Assembly: GCA_963205185.1 (NCBI GenBank)
Contig: CAUJHZ010000072.1
Span: forward strand, 17,703 to 81,702
From: Planctomycetota bacterium
GTDB lineage: Bacteria > Planctomycetota > Phycisphaerae > Phycisphaerales > UBA5793
Direction: 5' to 3'
DNA length: 64,000 bases
Positions within the stretch are counted from its first letter, which is position 1, and the number at the start of each line of letters is the position of its first letter. Of the stretch, positions 41,410 to 50,541 are shown in pieces. A model generated the notes under the pieces. The model did not search any database and was not told where the DNA came from. It saw only the letters and a list, made by a program, of their open reading frames with translations. The position numbers and the translations under genes were made by a program.

Positions 41410-42696
41410 TCAGCGGTCGAAGCCGAACAAATCTTCCCGGGCATCGGCCGCCCCGGCGATGCCGTGGCTGATGATCTGAGCCGCGATGAGGCTGAATGTA
41501 ATTCCGTTGCCGCCGTAGCCGAGCGCGAAGTGCACGTCGGGCCAGTTCCGATGTCGGCCAATCCAAGGCAGCCCGTCTTCGGTCTGGCCAAAAGTGCCGG
41601 CCCACTCAAAGGCCGGTCGCGGCTCGATTCCCGGAGCCAGGTCGCACAACTGGTCAAGCAATTGGTGCGACTTGGTCCTAATGAGCGCATCGCGCGGGCC
41701 CGCGGCGGTGAAGACCTCGTCGCCGCCGCCGACGAGCACGCGGCCGTCGGAAGTCGTCCGGGCATAGAGGTAAGGGTCGCCGGTGTCCCACAGCAGGGCG
41801 CGCTGCGGCCAGGGATCACCCGCAAGCGGTTCGGTGGCGACGACGTAGGTGCTGCGCAGCTGCACGCGGCGGGCGACCTGGGCGAATTCATCGGGTGTCT
41901 CATAGCCGGTTGCGATGACGACGTGGCGGGCCGTCACTTCGCCCCCGCCGGCCAGGCGCAATCGAAACGGTCGGGCGCTCTCGACCAGAGCGGACGTGTC
42001 CACGCTGCCGCGCGGCAGCAGGGCGGCGCCGGCGCGCAGAGCCGATCGGAGCAGCGCCACCGTCAGCCGCAGCGGATCGATTTCGAACGCATCGGCACTG
42101 AGCAGTGCGCCCGGCCGGCTGATGCCAAACCGCTCACGCAACTCGCGCTGGCCGAGCACTTCAACGGCGATGCCCAGTTCACTGCGGGCCTTCGCTTCGG
42201 CCTTCAGGCGGCGCATGTCGCGACGACGTACCGCCAGGTTCACGCTCGGGCGCGCGATCAGATCGGCGTCGTCATCAAGACCGGCGACGAGGCGCTGCAT
42301 GTCGCCCAGCGCCCGCCATGAAGCGAGGTACGCTTCCGACGCGGCGATCGAGCCGATGCGCAAGCAGAGTTCGGTAAGTGGAGTGTCGAGTTCGTAGAGG
42401 ATCAGCGCGGTGCTGGCGGGCGTGCTGCCGCGCCCCACGCCGCGCGCATCCAGGATGCCGACACGGAGACCCGTCCGGGCCAGCGCGTGAGCCACGAAGG
42501 CGCCCGTGATCCCCGCGCCGAGGACAAGCACGTCGAGCGCAGCGGGCGTGGGAATGGTCGGCGTCATCCGCACAGGCCCGCTGCGCGTCGGCCAGTAGAG
42601 CCGGCCGGAGTGCAGATCATCGCGGCCGGCCGCAGTTGGCAGCGCCTCGGGCCGATCTCGATCTGCGTCGATGGAGAGTTCGCCTGTCACGTCCAA
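41410..42696 (-). CDS. FAD-dependent oxidoreductase (DAO/glycine oxidase family)
   Basis: Up to 428 residues. The FAD motif VLVLGAGITGAFVAHALARTG begins near residue 56, so the N-terminal 43 residues are dispensable and an internal ATG (MTPTIPTP, at 42567) is the likelier start. The C-terminal FAD contact GYGGNGITFS and substrate strand TFGQTEDGLPWIG support a deaminating D-amino-acid-oxidase or glycine-oxidase type. The amine substrate is unknown. No cofactor partner genes lie nearby. Confidence 0.8.
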   Translation of the reverse strand: MDVTGELSIDADRDRPEALPTAAGRDDLHSGRLYWPTRSGPVRMTPTIPTPAALDVLVLGAGITGAFVAHALARTGLRVGILDARGVGRGSTPASTALILYELDTPLTELCLRIGSIAASEAYLASWRALGDMQRLVAGLDDDADLIARPSVNLAVRRRDMRRLKAEAKARSELGIAVEVLGQRELRERFGISRPGALLSADAFEIDPLRLTVALLRSALRAGAALLPRGSVDTSALVESARPFRLRLAGGGEVTARHVVIATGYETPDEFAQVARRVQLRSTYVVATEPLAGDPWPQRALLWDTGDPYLYARTTSDGRVLVGGGDEVFTAAGPRDALIRTKSHQLLDQLCDLAPGIEPRPAFEWAGTFGQTEDGLPWIGRHRNWPDVHFALGYGGNGITFSLIAAQIISHGIAGAADAREDLFGFDR

Positions 42697-42901
42697 CGAG
42701 CCTACTTGCCGCGCACCCGTCGGGCGCTAGGCAAACGGAACTGATGCTGCCGAGGTAGACGGGGAAACGACCCCGTATGAGCATGATTTCATCACGATTT
42801 CACCGATCGATCAGGAGCGATCGGTATGGTTTTGGCGTTGTTGTTGAGGCAGGTCCGATCGGGCCGGCCGCAGCGACTCATCCGACGAGAGGAGCTACAT
42901 C

Positions 42902-43072
42902 ATGCCCAAGAAATCCTGGACGAAGAAGGACGAACGCCAGTACGAGCACGTGAAGGAGAGCGAACGTGAACAAGGTCGCAGCAAGGACCGGGCCAAGGAA
43001 ATCGCTGCCCGCACGGTCAACAAGCAGAGGAGCAAGGAAGGCCGCACCAAGTCGAAGTCGAAATCGAAGTGA
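42902..43072 (+). CDS. 56-residue basic 'plasmid stabilisation'-type protein
   Basis: Small, highly charged protein: MPKKSWTKKDERQYEHVKES, then EIAARTVNKQRSKEGRT and a Ser-Lys tail. This N-terminus matches a family of short proteins often annotated as plasmid stabilisation protein or Rho-like factor; the function is unproven and the longer relatives carry an extra SAP/Rho-N-like part missing here. A GAGGAG lies about 8 nt before the ATG. It is near the 43080 small gene. Confidence 0.7.
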   Translation: MPKKSWTKKDERQYEHVKESEREQGRSKDRAKEIAARTVNKQRSKEGRTKSKSKSK

Positions 43073-43079
43073 TGCGGAC

Positions 43080-43274
43080 ATGAGGAAGCAGACTGAGGCT
43101 TCACCGCCGCGGTCGTTCGAATCGATCGCGCAGGTGCTCAGCGACCGCTATGGTTCGGAAGTCAGTCCGGCTGAGGTCGAGCAGGTCTGCATCCGCGCGC
43201 AGCGCAAGATCCTTCGAGCGCTGCTTTCAGATCCTGAACTTCGACAGGCCGTGATCGGCGCTGATGCCGCTTGA
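43080..43274 (+). CDS. Hypothetical 64-residue protein, possible helix-turn-helix
   Basis: 64 residues, all helical: FESIAQVLSDRYGSEVSPAEVEQVCIRAQRKILRALL, then a short tail. The spacing faintly suggests a sigma-region-4-like helix-turn-helix, but no match is certain. It starts 7 nt after the stop of the preceding small basic gene and has no strong Shine-Dalgarno of its own, so it is probably translated by reinitiation. Confidence 0.55.
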   Translation: MRKQTEASPPRSFESIAQVLSDRYGSEVSPAEVEQVCIRAQRKILRALLSDPELRQAVIGADAA

Positions 43275-43292
43275 CGCTCGGCCGAAACCAGA

Positions 43293-43850
43293 TCACAAGC
43301 CGAGGCGCTCCGCCTCGGCTGCGATCGCGTCGATGCAGCGCTGGATGTGCGCGTCGCGATCGACCTGCATCCCTTCAATTCCCTGCTCGATGTCGTGGCG
43401 ACTCACCGCGGCTGCGAAGGCTTTGTCCTTCAACTTCTTCTTCACGCTCCTGGCTTCGAGATCGGCCAGCCCGTTGGGCCGGACTTTGGCGCACGCCACG
43501 ATGAACCCCGCCAACTCGTCCACGGCAAAGAGCGCCTTGGCCATCGGCGTCTGGCGCGGCACTCCGCTGTAGTCGGCGTGGCCGAGTATCGCGGTGCGGA
43601 TTTCGTCGTCGACGCCGAGAGACTCAAGGTGAGCGACACCGACAAACGGGTGCTCTTGGCGCGACGGGTGCTTTTCGTAGTCAAAATCGTGCAGCAGCCC
43701 GGTGACGACCCAGCGGTCCACCTGGGCAGGCTCAAGTTCTCGGGCGTACGAGGCCATGCACGCAGCCACGCACTCCATGTGAACGCGCAGGGCAGGGCTG
43801 CTCACCCACTCGTGCATCAGGTTTCGAGCCGCATCGGGCGTCATGGGCAT
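43293..43850 (-). CDS. HD-domain hydrolase
   Basis: 185-residue HD-superfamily protein with H24, the H54-D55 pair in GLLHDFDYEKHP, and D112 as metal ligands. This small type often hydrolyses nucleotides or phosphates. A TATAGA/ATAGAAT stretch about 35 nt upstream may be the -10. It is divergent from the PilZ cluster and convergent with the two small genes on its left. Confidence 0.83.
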   Translation of the reverse strand: MPMTPDAARNLMHEWVSSPALRVHMECVAACMASYARELEPAQVDRWVVTGLLHDFDYEKHPSRQEHPFVGVAHLESLGVDDEIRTAILGHADYSGVPRQTPMAKALFAVDELAGFIVACAKVRPNGLADLEARSVKKKLKDKAFAAAVSRHDIEQGIEGMQVDRDAHIQRCIDAIAAEAERLGL

Positions 43851-44002
43851 CTGGGGGCCTTTCTTATCCGGAACGCGAAAGCCATTCTATATGTGCGGCG
43901 AATCCGGACCGGCAGCTCGTTGCGGCGAGACCACGTGCGGGATCTTGCCGATGACAGAGCAGCGAGTTCGGTGCATTCTCGTTTGCGAGGGAACGGGCTG
44001 AC

Positions 44003-44428
44003 ATGAGTCCCGCGACACGTTCCAAGGCGGATGACGGCGCGGCCCCTGAGGCCGGGGCCGGAAAACGCCGTCACGACCGCTTCGACTGGAAGACCCGCGT
44101 GCAGGTGCTCTGGCTCGATGAGCATGGCCGCGGGACGCTGGTGATGCTGCGCACGCAGGATCTCAGCGCGGGTGGCGTGGCGCTGCTCTCGTCGCCGTGG
44201 ATCCACTCCGGTCGCTGCGGAGCCGTGCTCCTCTCGGAGGGTTCTGCCGGGCACACGGTGCGATGGATCGAAGTGCTGCACGGCCGCTACGTGCCCGAGC
44301 GCAAGGCGCACGTTATCGGCTGTCGCTGGATCGCTCCGCCCGAGAACGCCCCGAGCGTCAAAGTCCTGCAGACTCCCTCGGGCATGCGACTTGAGTTCGA
44401 CTCGGACCTGCCCCCGCGCATGATCTGA
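44003..44428 (+). CDS. PilZ-domain protein 1
   Basis: 141-residue single PilZ domain, a c-di-GMP receptor. The ligand signature is intact: RRHDR (R22-R26, giving R-x3-R) and DLSAGG (D53-G58). The body ends with a conserved HVIGCRWI strand. First of three related genes in a row. Confidence 0.85.
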   Translation: MSPATRSKADDGAAPEAGAGKRRHDRFDWKTRVQVLWLDEHGRGTLVMLRTQDLSAGGVALLSSPWIHSGRCGAVLLSEGSAGHTVRWIEVLHGRYVPERKAHVIGCRWIAPPENAPSVKVLQTPSGMRLEFDSDLPPRMI

Positions 44429-44591
44429 GCGAAAACAGGTCAACTCTATCGGATGATGCGAGCATCGTGGCCGCTGTCGAGCGGTTTGGCTCGCGAGCAT
44501 CAAAGCGAACCCCCGGTTGGTGCGAAATGACTGTTGGCGGCGGCAATCTCGCCATGCCGTGCGAGCGGATGGCCGCCTCGGAGGGGGACTC

Positions 44592-45062
44592 GTGGAGAAA
44601 TGGTGGAGTTCAAAGCCTCTCGTCCCGTCGGGGGCCTCCGCGTGCGACCGGGTTCATGATCGCTACGAGTGGCGCCATTGGGTGCACGTCTCGTGGGTTC
44701 GTGACTCGATGATCGGCCGGCCCGTCGTGGTTGGCACGACAGACCTCAGCGCGGGCGGGGTCGGTCTGATCTGCCCGAACATGATCCATCCGGGCTCGAT
44801 CGGCCTGGTCATGTTCGTCGGCGCCGATCGGCAGTTGAAACTGCATTACGCCAAGGTGGTCCACTGCCGCTATCTCATGGGATCGATGTCCCACCTGATC
44901 GGCGCCAAGTGGATCGGCGAGCCGGCCGGGCTGCCGGAGGTCAGAGCGGAGATGACGCCGGATGGACCACGGCTGATTGTCGGCCTGCTGCGGGCGCGGC
45001 GCGACATCTGCCGCCTTGGCCGGCCTCCGGAACTGGTGGAAGACAGATTCAGGTCTCGCTGA
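44592..45062 (+). CDS. PilZ-domain protein 2
   Basis: 156 residues from the GTG at 44592, preceded by GGAGGGG; an open frame reaches 44517. It has RVHDR (R20-R24) and DLSAGG (D51-G56), so c-di-GMP binding is plausible. HLIGAKWIG matches protein 1 near the end. Confidence 0.8.
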   Translation: MEKWWSSKPLVPSGASACDRVHDRYEWRHWVHVSWVRDSMIGRPVVVGTTDLSAGGVGLICPNMIHPGSIGLVMFVGADRQLKLHYAKVVHCRYLMGSMSHLIGAKWIGEPAGLPEVRAEMTPDGPRLIVGLLRARRDICRLGRPPELVEDRFRSR

Positions 45063-45076
45063 GGTGGAGGACGGCC

Positions 45077-45520
45077 ATGAACGCCGGCGAAGGGGTCCAG
45101 AGTAATCCGCTGCAATGCGGTGAGCCGCAGGGGCGCATCAACCGCGCGCACGAGCGCTTCGACTGGAATGATCAGTGCCAGGTCTGCTGGTTCCCGCAGG
45201 GTACGCCCATGGAGCCGGTCTCGATCAAGTGCTGCGATCTCGGGCTGGGGGGAATCGGACTGATCTGCGAGACCGCCGTGGCCGTCGGCACGCGCGGCGC
45301 CGTGCTGCTGCAATGCGACGGCAGCAGCGGGAGGATTCGCGACATCGAGGCGGTGCACTGCCGCTTCGATCCCTCCATTGGTGCTCACATCGTCGGGGCG
45401 AAGTGGCTCGCGGATTCAGGTTGCGGCGACGCGCTGCTGGTCATGCGAACCCGATCCGGGCCGCAACTGGCGCTTCGGCCGGGACAGATTCCGACCGCAC
45501 AAGAGCGCGGCGTCGCGTAG
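45077..45520 (+). CDS. PilZ-domain protein 3, degenerate motif
   Basis: 147 residues from the ATG at 45077, with GAGGTGGAGG upstream. It keeps RAHER (R23-R27), but the second motif is DLGLGG: Ser is replaced by Gly at 56, which may weaken c-di-GMP binding. HIVGAKWLAD again marks the shared ending. 14 nt after protein 2. Confidence 0.78.
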   Translation: MNAGEGVQSNPLQCGEPQGRINRAHERFDWNDQCQVCWFPQGTPMEPVSIKCCDLGLGGIGLICETAVAVGTRGAVLLQCDGSSGRIRDIEAVHCRFDPSIGAHIVGAKWLADSGCGDALLVMRTRSGPQLALRPGQIPTAQERGVA

Positions 45521-45810
45521 GCGGATCGATCGATTTCGCGCAGCCGGGAACCCAAGGGCGCGCCATGCCACGCGCGCTCGTATGCCGGAGTCCGTCATTC
45601 CTGCGCAGAGCCCGCCCCTGCGAAGGCTGGTGTTCGGCGAGCGCCACTTGCGCGGTATTGAGCGCGTGCGCGCGGCAAGCGCACGAAGTCATCATGCGCT
45701 CGCATCGTCTGCCGACTTCGCGCGTGGCATGGCCTTGCGCATTGCATGGCTATGCCGGCGTTCGTTGAAGTACATTCCCGCCTGTGCGCGGGGCGTTGCG
45801 ACAGACGCCA

Positions 45811-47169
45811 TCAGTTGTGGCTGGCGCCCAGGCCGAGTCGCTGCTCGATGAGGCGCCTCAGCCCGCGGCCCATGCCGTGCACGAGCCAGAGCGTCTGAAA
45901 GCGGACTGCCAGACGGCGGATTGTCGGATCGTGCGGGGCGGCCTTCTGGGCCCGGCGCAGCATGACCCGGGCTCGGCTGAAGCGGCTGGAGCGGATATAG
46001 GCCAGCAGCAGATTGTGGTTGGCGCGCTCGTGCGAGGCGTCGATGCGCAGGGCCCGACGAGTCGCGTCGATCCCGCCTTCGTAGTCGCCTGCTTTGAGCA
46101 TGAGCACGCCCATGCGGTGCCAGCCCTCGGCCGAATCGGGTTCGCGATCCACCAGCAGGCGCAGCGCGACCAGTGCCTGGTCGTTGAGCCCAACCTTGTG
46201 CAGCAGGTCCGCCAGGCCGAGCAGATCGGGTTCGTCGGCGGTCAGCGTCTCCATCACCGAGTTGAGATGGCGCCGAGCCAGGTCGTGACGGCCCGTGTGA
46301 TAGGCGACGATCGCGGTGTTGAGCGCCACGCCGGGGTACTCGCCGTTGAGTTTGGCGACCAGTTCAAACTCGACCGCGGCGGCCTGATAGTGCTGCGCCT
46401 TGAGAGCGATCTGGCCGAGGTGGAAGTGCGCATCGCTGTTGGCCGGCTCAAGTTCGAGGATGCGGCGGAACTTTTCGGCGGCCTCGGTGAGTCGATCCAT
46501 CGCCGCGAGGTGCTGACCCAGATCGAGCAGCGTGCCGATGTTGCCGGGATCTTCGCGCAGGTCGCGCAGATACAGCCGCAGCGCCTGTTCAGGCTGGCCG
46601 AGCGCGGCGTAGGCGGCGGCGAGGCGGGCGTGGACGCGCGGCATGCGCGGGTCGAGCCGGGCGGCTTCCTTGAAGCACCAGATCGCCTTTTCAAAAAGCC
46701 GCCGCTGAAGCAGGCTCTCGCCCAGATGCGCGCAGCACACGGGGCACTCATCGCGGATTTGGCGGGCGAGGTAGTAGATCTGCTCGGCTTCGTCGTGCCG
46801 ATCCAGCATCGTCAGAGCGGCGATCTGCGGGCAGTAGGCCGATTCGTTCGAGGGTTCGAGCGCGACCGCCTTGCCCAGCGCCTCCAGCGCCTCGCCCGGC
46901 TGGCCGATGCGTCCGAGATTGACGCCCAGGCTGACGAGGGCCTGATGATGGTGCGGATCGAGCGCGTGCGTGGCCTTGAACGCTTCGATGGCCTCTTCAA
47001 GCCGGCCCGCGGCCTCGAGCGTGAGGCCGAGGTTGTACGTCCAGTCCGGTTGATGCGGATTGAGCGACAGGGCCTTGCGCAATTCGGCTTCGGCCTCTTC
47101 CCAGCGGCCGAGTTCGAAGAGTTCATGCGCCCGCTGAACGTGTTCTTCGCCGCTCTGCCATTCGCTCAT
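45811..47169 (-). CDS. TPR-repeat protein
   Basis: 452 residues built of about ten tetratricopeptide repeats, for example RWEEAEAELRKALSLNPHQP, RLEEAIEAFKATHALDPHHH and QPGEALEALGKAVALEPSN. No catalytic domain or signal peptide, so it is probably a cytoplasmic scaffold. ATG at 47169 with GAGG about 10 nt upstream. Confidence 0.85.
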   Translation of the reverse strand: MSEWQSGEEHVQRAHELFELGRWEEAEAELRKALSLNPHQPDWTYNLGLTLEAAGRLEEAIEAFKATHALDPHHHQALVSLGVNLGRIGQPGEALEALGKAVALEPSNESAYCPQIAALTMLDRHDEAEQIYYLARQIRDECPVCCAHLGESLLQRRLFEKAIWCFKEAARLDPRMPRVHARLAAAYAALGQPEQALRLYLRDLREDPGNIGTLLDLGQHLAAMDRLTEAAEKFRRILELEPANSDAHFHLGQIALKAQHYQAAAVEFELVAKLNGEYPGVALNTAIVAYHTGRHDLARRHLNSVMETLTADEPDLLGLADLLHKVGLNDQALVALRLLVDREPDSAEGWHRMGVLMLKAGDYEGGIDATRRALRIDASHERANHNLLLAYIRSSRFSRARVMLRRAQKAAPHDPTIRRLAVRFQTLWLVHGMGRGLRRLIEQRLGLGASHN

Positions 47170-47266
47170 GAAATTCAAACCTCGCCGGGCCGATTCAACG
47201 TAGAGGAAACTGACGGTAAATCGGGCCGGACCCTCGAATCGAAGGAGACTCTCCGGAATTCGCCGG

Positions 47267-47296
47267 ATTATACTCCGCCAGGCAATCGTCAGTTAA
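47267..47296 (-). promoter_or_regulatory. Predicted promoter of the TPR gene
   Basis: TTAACT (47296-47291), 18-nt spacer, perfect TATAAT (47272-47267); leader about 90 nt. Confidence 0.6.
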
Positions 47297-47345
47297 ATCG
47301 ACACGAACGCCCTTGATCGTCGATCTTTGCTGATTACGCCGCTTC

Positions 47346-49433
47346 ATGCACTGCCAGACGCTTCAATCTCTTCTCGTCACGTGCCTTGCGTCACTTCTGA
47401 TGGCCTGGGCGCCTCCTGCTGGCGCACAGCTGACCGAGTCGCAGCGGGCGGATCTGGAAATCTGGGAATCCGTGCTGGCGACGTCGCCGGCCGACCTGAA
47501 CGTGCAGCGCTCCGCAGCCCGCCGGCTGCTTGACAGCGGCTGGGACGAGTCCATGCAGGTCCTCACCGATCGGCTCGGCGACTTTGATCGGCCCGAACTC
47601 GTGGCGCTTATCTGCACGTCCATTCGCGACATGGACGTCCCGCCTGAAAAGCTGTTCGACCCGCTGCTGAGCGATCTCCTTTCCGCGCCGCCTGAACTGC
47701 TGGCCGACCTGGCCGACGCGATCGGTTCGTATCCCACCTCGGTGCTGCCCCGGCTGATCGAGCGGCTGCACCGGCCCGAGGCGCCTGCGTCCGAGAAAAT
47801 CAGCCTCATCGCGGCCCTGAGCCGCTTTACCGAAGTCGAAGTCGTCGACGAACTCATCAATTGCCTCGACGCCGGCGCTGATGCGCAGGTGCGCGCCGCG
47901 GCGCTCCAGGCGCTGGTTTCCGTCACCGGCGCCGATCACGGCGACTCGATGACGCGCTGGCAATCCTGGTGGCGCAACAACCGCATCCAGGGCCGCGACG
48001 GGCTTATCCGCCGCAAACTCCGAAGGCTGGAGCGCGAGCGCAGCGACGCCCTGCTGCGCATCCAGGTTCTCCAGCGCGATGTCGCTTCGCTCACGGGCGA
48101 CCTGCTCGCGGCTCTCAACCGCAATTACACGCTCACCGATCCGGCTCAACGCAACGCGCTGCTGCTTTCGCTGCTGCAGGACCCGCGCGTCCCGGTGCGG
48201 CGCCTCGGGCTCGATCTCGTCGAGCAGCGGGTGCTCAACGCCGAGAACCTGACGCCCGAGGTGATCGCGGCTCTGGAGAAGATGATTGCCGACCCGGCGC
48301 CGTTGCTGCGGCCGCTGGCGATTCGGCGGCTGGCGCTGGTCGATGCCGCGCTCGCGGCCAGTCTGGTCGGGCCGGCGCTGGCCCAGACTCAGGATGCCGA
48401 AATGGAAGCGGCCATTCTCGCCGTGCTCGGCCAGTCCGCGTCAGCCAATGCGGTCCCGGCGCTGATGGACCGCTTCCTGCTGCCCGAGCGGCCCAAAGGT
48501 TGCGCCGCGGCCGTGCTGACCGCCACGCTCGCGGGCTTGTTGTCGCCCGATGATCTCGCGCAGGTGGCGACCCGGCTGGCGGAGAAAGGCGCTGCAAACC
48601 TCAGTGCTGCCGAGGCGGAACTGCTCGCCTGGTGCGACAACGAGGCGGCGGGGGCCACGCTGACTCAACTGTTCGAATCGCCGCAGTCGCAGGCTGATCG
48701 CAAGGCCGCCGCGGCTCGCGGCCTGGTGGCCTCAGGATTGCACGCTCAGATGCTCGTGGCCAACGCCGGCGATCCAATCGTGTACCCGCAGGCGCTTCGA
48801 GCGGCCGCCAAGCGCGGCGGGCTGGAGGGGCTTCGGCTGATTCTCGGCTGGAGTGTGCTCGATCCGGCGAAGTTCAACGAAGAGGTGACCCAGGTGCTTG
48901 CGGCTCTTGCTCCCGGGGACTGGCTCGAAGCCGACAACCTGCTGGCGACGCACGAGTCCGTCAGTCTCCAGCAGCGGATCAATTCTCTCACGCGCGTGCT
49001 TACGCTGCCCCAGCAGCCCAACGGCACCGGCGCGGGCGAGGCGGCGCTGCCGCCGGCGTTGCGACGCCAGGTCTGCCTGCGCCTGGCGGAATTGCAGTGG
49101 AATCGAGCAGATGCGGAAGCGATGCTCACGGCCGTCCAGGCGGCCCCGCCGGGAGACAACGAAGCCGACCGGCAGGCGCGGTGGCGCAACATCGCGCTCG
49201 TCGCTCTCGATCGATTCGACGCGGCGGACGCGAGCCGCGGGTCGGACTGGGTCGATGCGCTCGATCTCGTCCTGCGCCAGAAGACCGCCGATGTCGAGCG
49301 GGCCAATCGCATCGTCGAGGCGATCCGCAACGGCCGGGCGACTGGCCTGACTGAGCCCGACCGCAATCGCTTTGACGCGCTGGTTTCGAAGATCGCAGCG
49401 CTCACGCCCGAACCCGATCCAGGCGGAGGCTGA
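47346..49433 (+). CDS. Secreted HEAT-repeat protein
   Basis: 695 residues with a signal peptide (about 1-27, SLLVTCLASLLMAWAPPAGA). The rest is helical in HEAT-like pairs: RPELVALICTSIRDM, PELLADLADAIGSY, VRAAALQALVSVTGAD and so on, typical of planctomycete scaffold proteins. One predicted coiled-coil segment (about 225-250) breaks the array. No enzymatic motif. It starts divergently from the TPR gene and ends 109 nt before the ABC exporter. Confidence 0.75.
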   Translation: MHCQTLQSLLVTCLASLLMAWAPPAGAQLTESQRADLEIWESVLATSPADLNVQRSAARRLLDSGWDESMQVLTDRLGDFDRPELVALICTSIRDMDVPPEKLFDPLLSDLLSAPPELLADLADAIGSYPTSVLPRLIERLHRPEAPASEKISLIAALSRFTEVEVVDELINCLDAGADAQVRAAALQALVSVTGADHGDSMTRWQSWWRNNRIQGRDGLIRRKLRRLERERSDALLRIQVLQRDVASLTGDLLAALNRNYTLTDPAQRNALLLSLLQDPRVPVRRLGLDLVEQRVLNAENLTPEVIAALEKMIADPAPLLRPLAIRRLALVDAALAASLVGPALAQTQDAEMEAAILAVLGQSASANAVPALMDRFLLPERPKGCAAAVLTATLAGLLSPDDLAQVATRLAEKGAANLSAAEAELLAWCDNEAAGATLTQLFESPQSQADRKAAAARGLVASGLHAQMLVANAGDPIVYPQALRAAAKRGGLEGLRLILGWSVLDPAKFNEEVTQVLAALAPGDWLEADNLLATHESVSLQQRINSLTRVLTLPQQPNGTGAGEAALPPALRRQVCLRLAELQWNRADAEAMLTAVQAAPPGDNEADRQARWRNIALVALDRFDAADASRGSDWVDALDLVLRQKTADVERANRIVEAIRNGRATGLTEPDRNRFDALVSKIAALTPEPDPGGG

Positions 49434-49542
49434 GGGCGGGTTTTGCCGGCGGCGCGAAGCGCCGCGCGGGCAATCCCCAATGAGCGGTGGGAGATTGATT
49501 GAGCCGCGCGGTTTGCAATCATCCTGCGTGGCCGGATCGAAC

Positions 49543-50541
49543 ATGAATTCCACCGCAGCCGGATCAACCTCGAACAACGGCTGGTGCATTGACCTGCATC
49601 ACGTGTCCAAGACGTATCGCGGCAGGATCCGCGCGCTCGACGGCATCACGATGCAGGTGGCGCCGGGCGAGGTGTTCGGCTTGCTTGGCCCCAACGGCGC
49701 GGGCAAGAGCACGCTCGTCAAGATCATGATGACCGTCATCCGCCCCAGCCGGGCTGAAGGAACCGTGCTGAGTCGGCCGGTGGGCCACAAGCCCACGCTG
49801 CGGCGAGTCGGCTACCTGCCCGAACACCACCGCTTTCCGAGCTACCTCACCGGCGAGCAGGTTCTGAGTTTCTACGGCGCGCTCTCGGGCGTGGGGCGCG
49901 CCGACCGCAAGCGCCGCGCCGCGGCCCTGCTCGAGCGCGTCGGCATGAGCAAGTGGCGTGACATGAGGATCGCCAAATACTCCAAGGGCATGATGCAGCG
50001 CGTCGGCCTGGCGCAAGCGCTGATGAACGATCCGGAACTCGTCGTGCTCGATGAGCCCACCGACGGCGTCGATCCGGAAGGCCGCAAGGAGATTCGCGAC
50101 CTGCTGGCGCAACTTCGCTCCGAGGGCCGCACCGTCTTTCTCAACTCGCACCTGCTGAGCGAAGTGGAGATGGTGTGCAATCGCGTCGCCATCCTGCTGC
50201 AGGGCAAGGTCGTCGTGCAGGGGACCATCGAGGAACTGACGCGCGGCTCGCGGCGCTTCGAGATCGAATATGCCGGGCCGGAAGTGAACTGGCTCGGCGA
50301 GATTGTGGGCGCGACAAGCCGGGCCGCGGCCGACGGAGCGCGGCGGATCATCGCCTTGCCGGGCCGCGAAGCGCGCGACGCGCAGCCGATCATCGACCGG
50401 CTGCGCGCCGACCAGGTCGTCATCCACCGCTGCCAGTTGTGCGTCGAGTCGCTCGAAGACCTGTTCATCCGCTCGGTGCGCGATCCGGCGACGGGGCGGG
50501 CGCACCTGCCGGGCGCTGCGCGCGGGGAAGGTGCGTCATGA
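49543..50541 (+). CDS. ABC-2 type exporter ATP-binding protein
   Basis: 332 residues from the ATG at 49543. Walker A GPNGAGKST is near residue 51, signature YSKGMMQR, Walker B LVVLDEPTDGVDP near 175. The C-terminal extension (about 240-332) resembles the CcmA/NatA-type group. It supplies energy to the permease that begins at its 3' end (ATGA overlap). The exported molecule is unknown. Confidence 0.9.
   Translation: MNSTAAGSTSNNGWCIDLHHVSKTYRGRIRALDGITMQVAPGEVFGLLGPNGAGKSTLVKIMMTVIRPSRAEGTVLSRPVGHKPTLRRVGYLPEHHRFPSYLTGEQVLSFYGALSGVGRADRKRRAAALLERVGMSKWRDMRIAKYSKGMMQRVGLAQALMNDPELVVLDEPTDGVDPEGRKEIRDLLAQLRSEGRTVFLNSHLLSEVEMVCNRVAILLQGKVVVQGTIEELTRGSRRFEIEYAGPEVNWLGEIVGATSRAAADGARRIIALPGREARDAQPIIDRLRADQVVIHRCQLCVESLEDLFIRSVRDPATGRAHLPGAARGEGAS

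Noticed and set aside
45521..45810. Plus-strand frame continuing after the third PilZ gene
   Set aside because: No start signal and no recognisable protein; base pattern looks non-coding.
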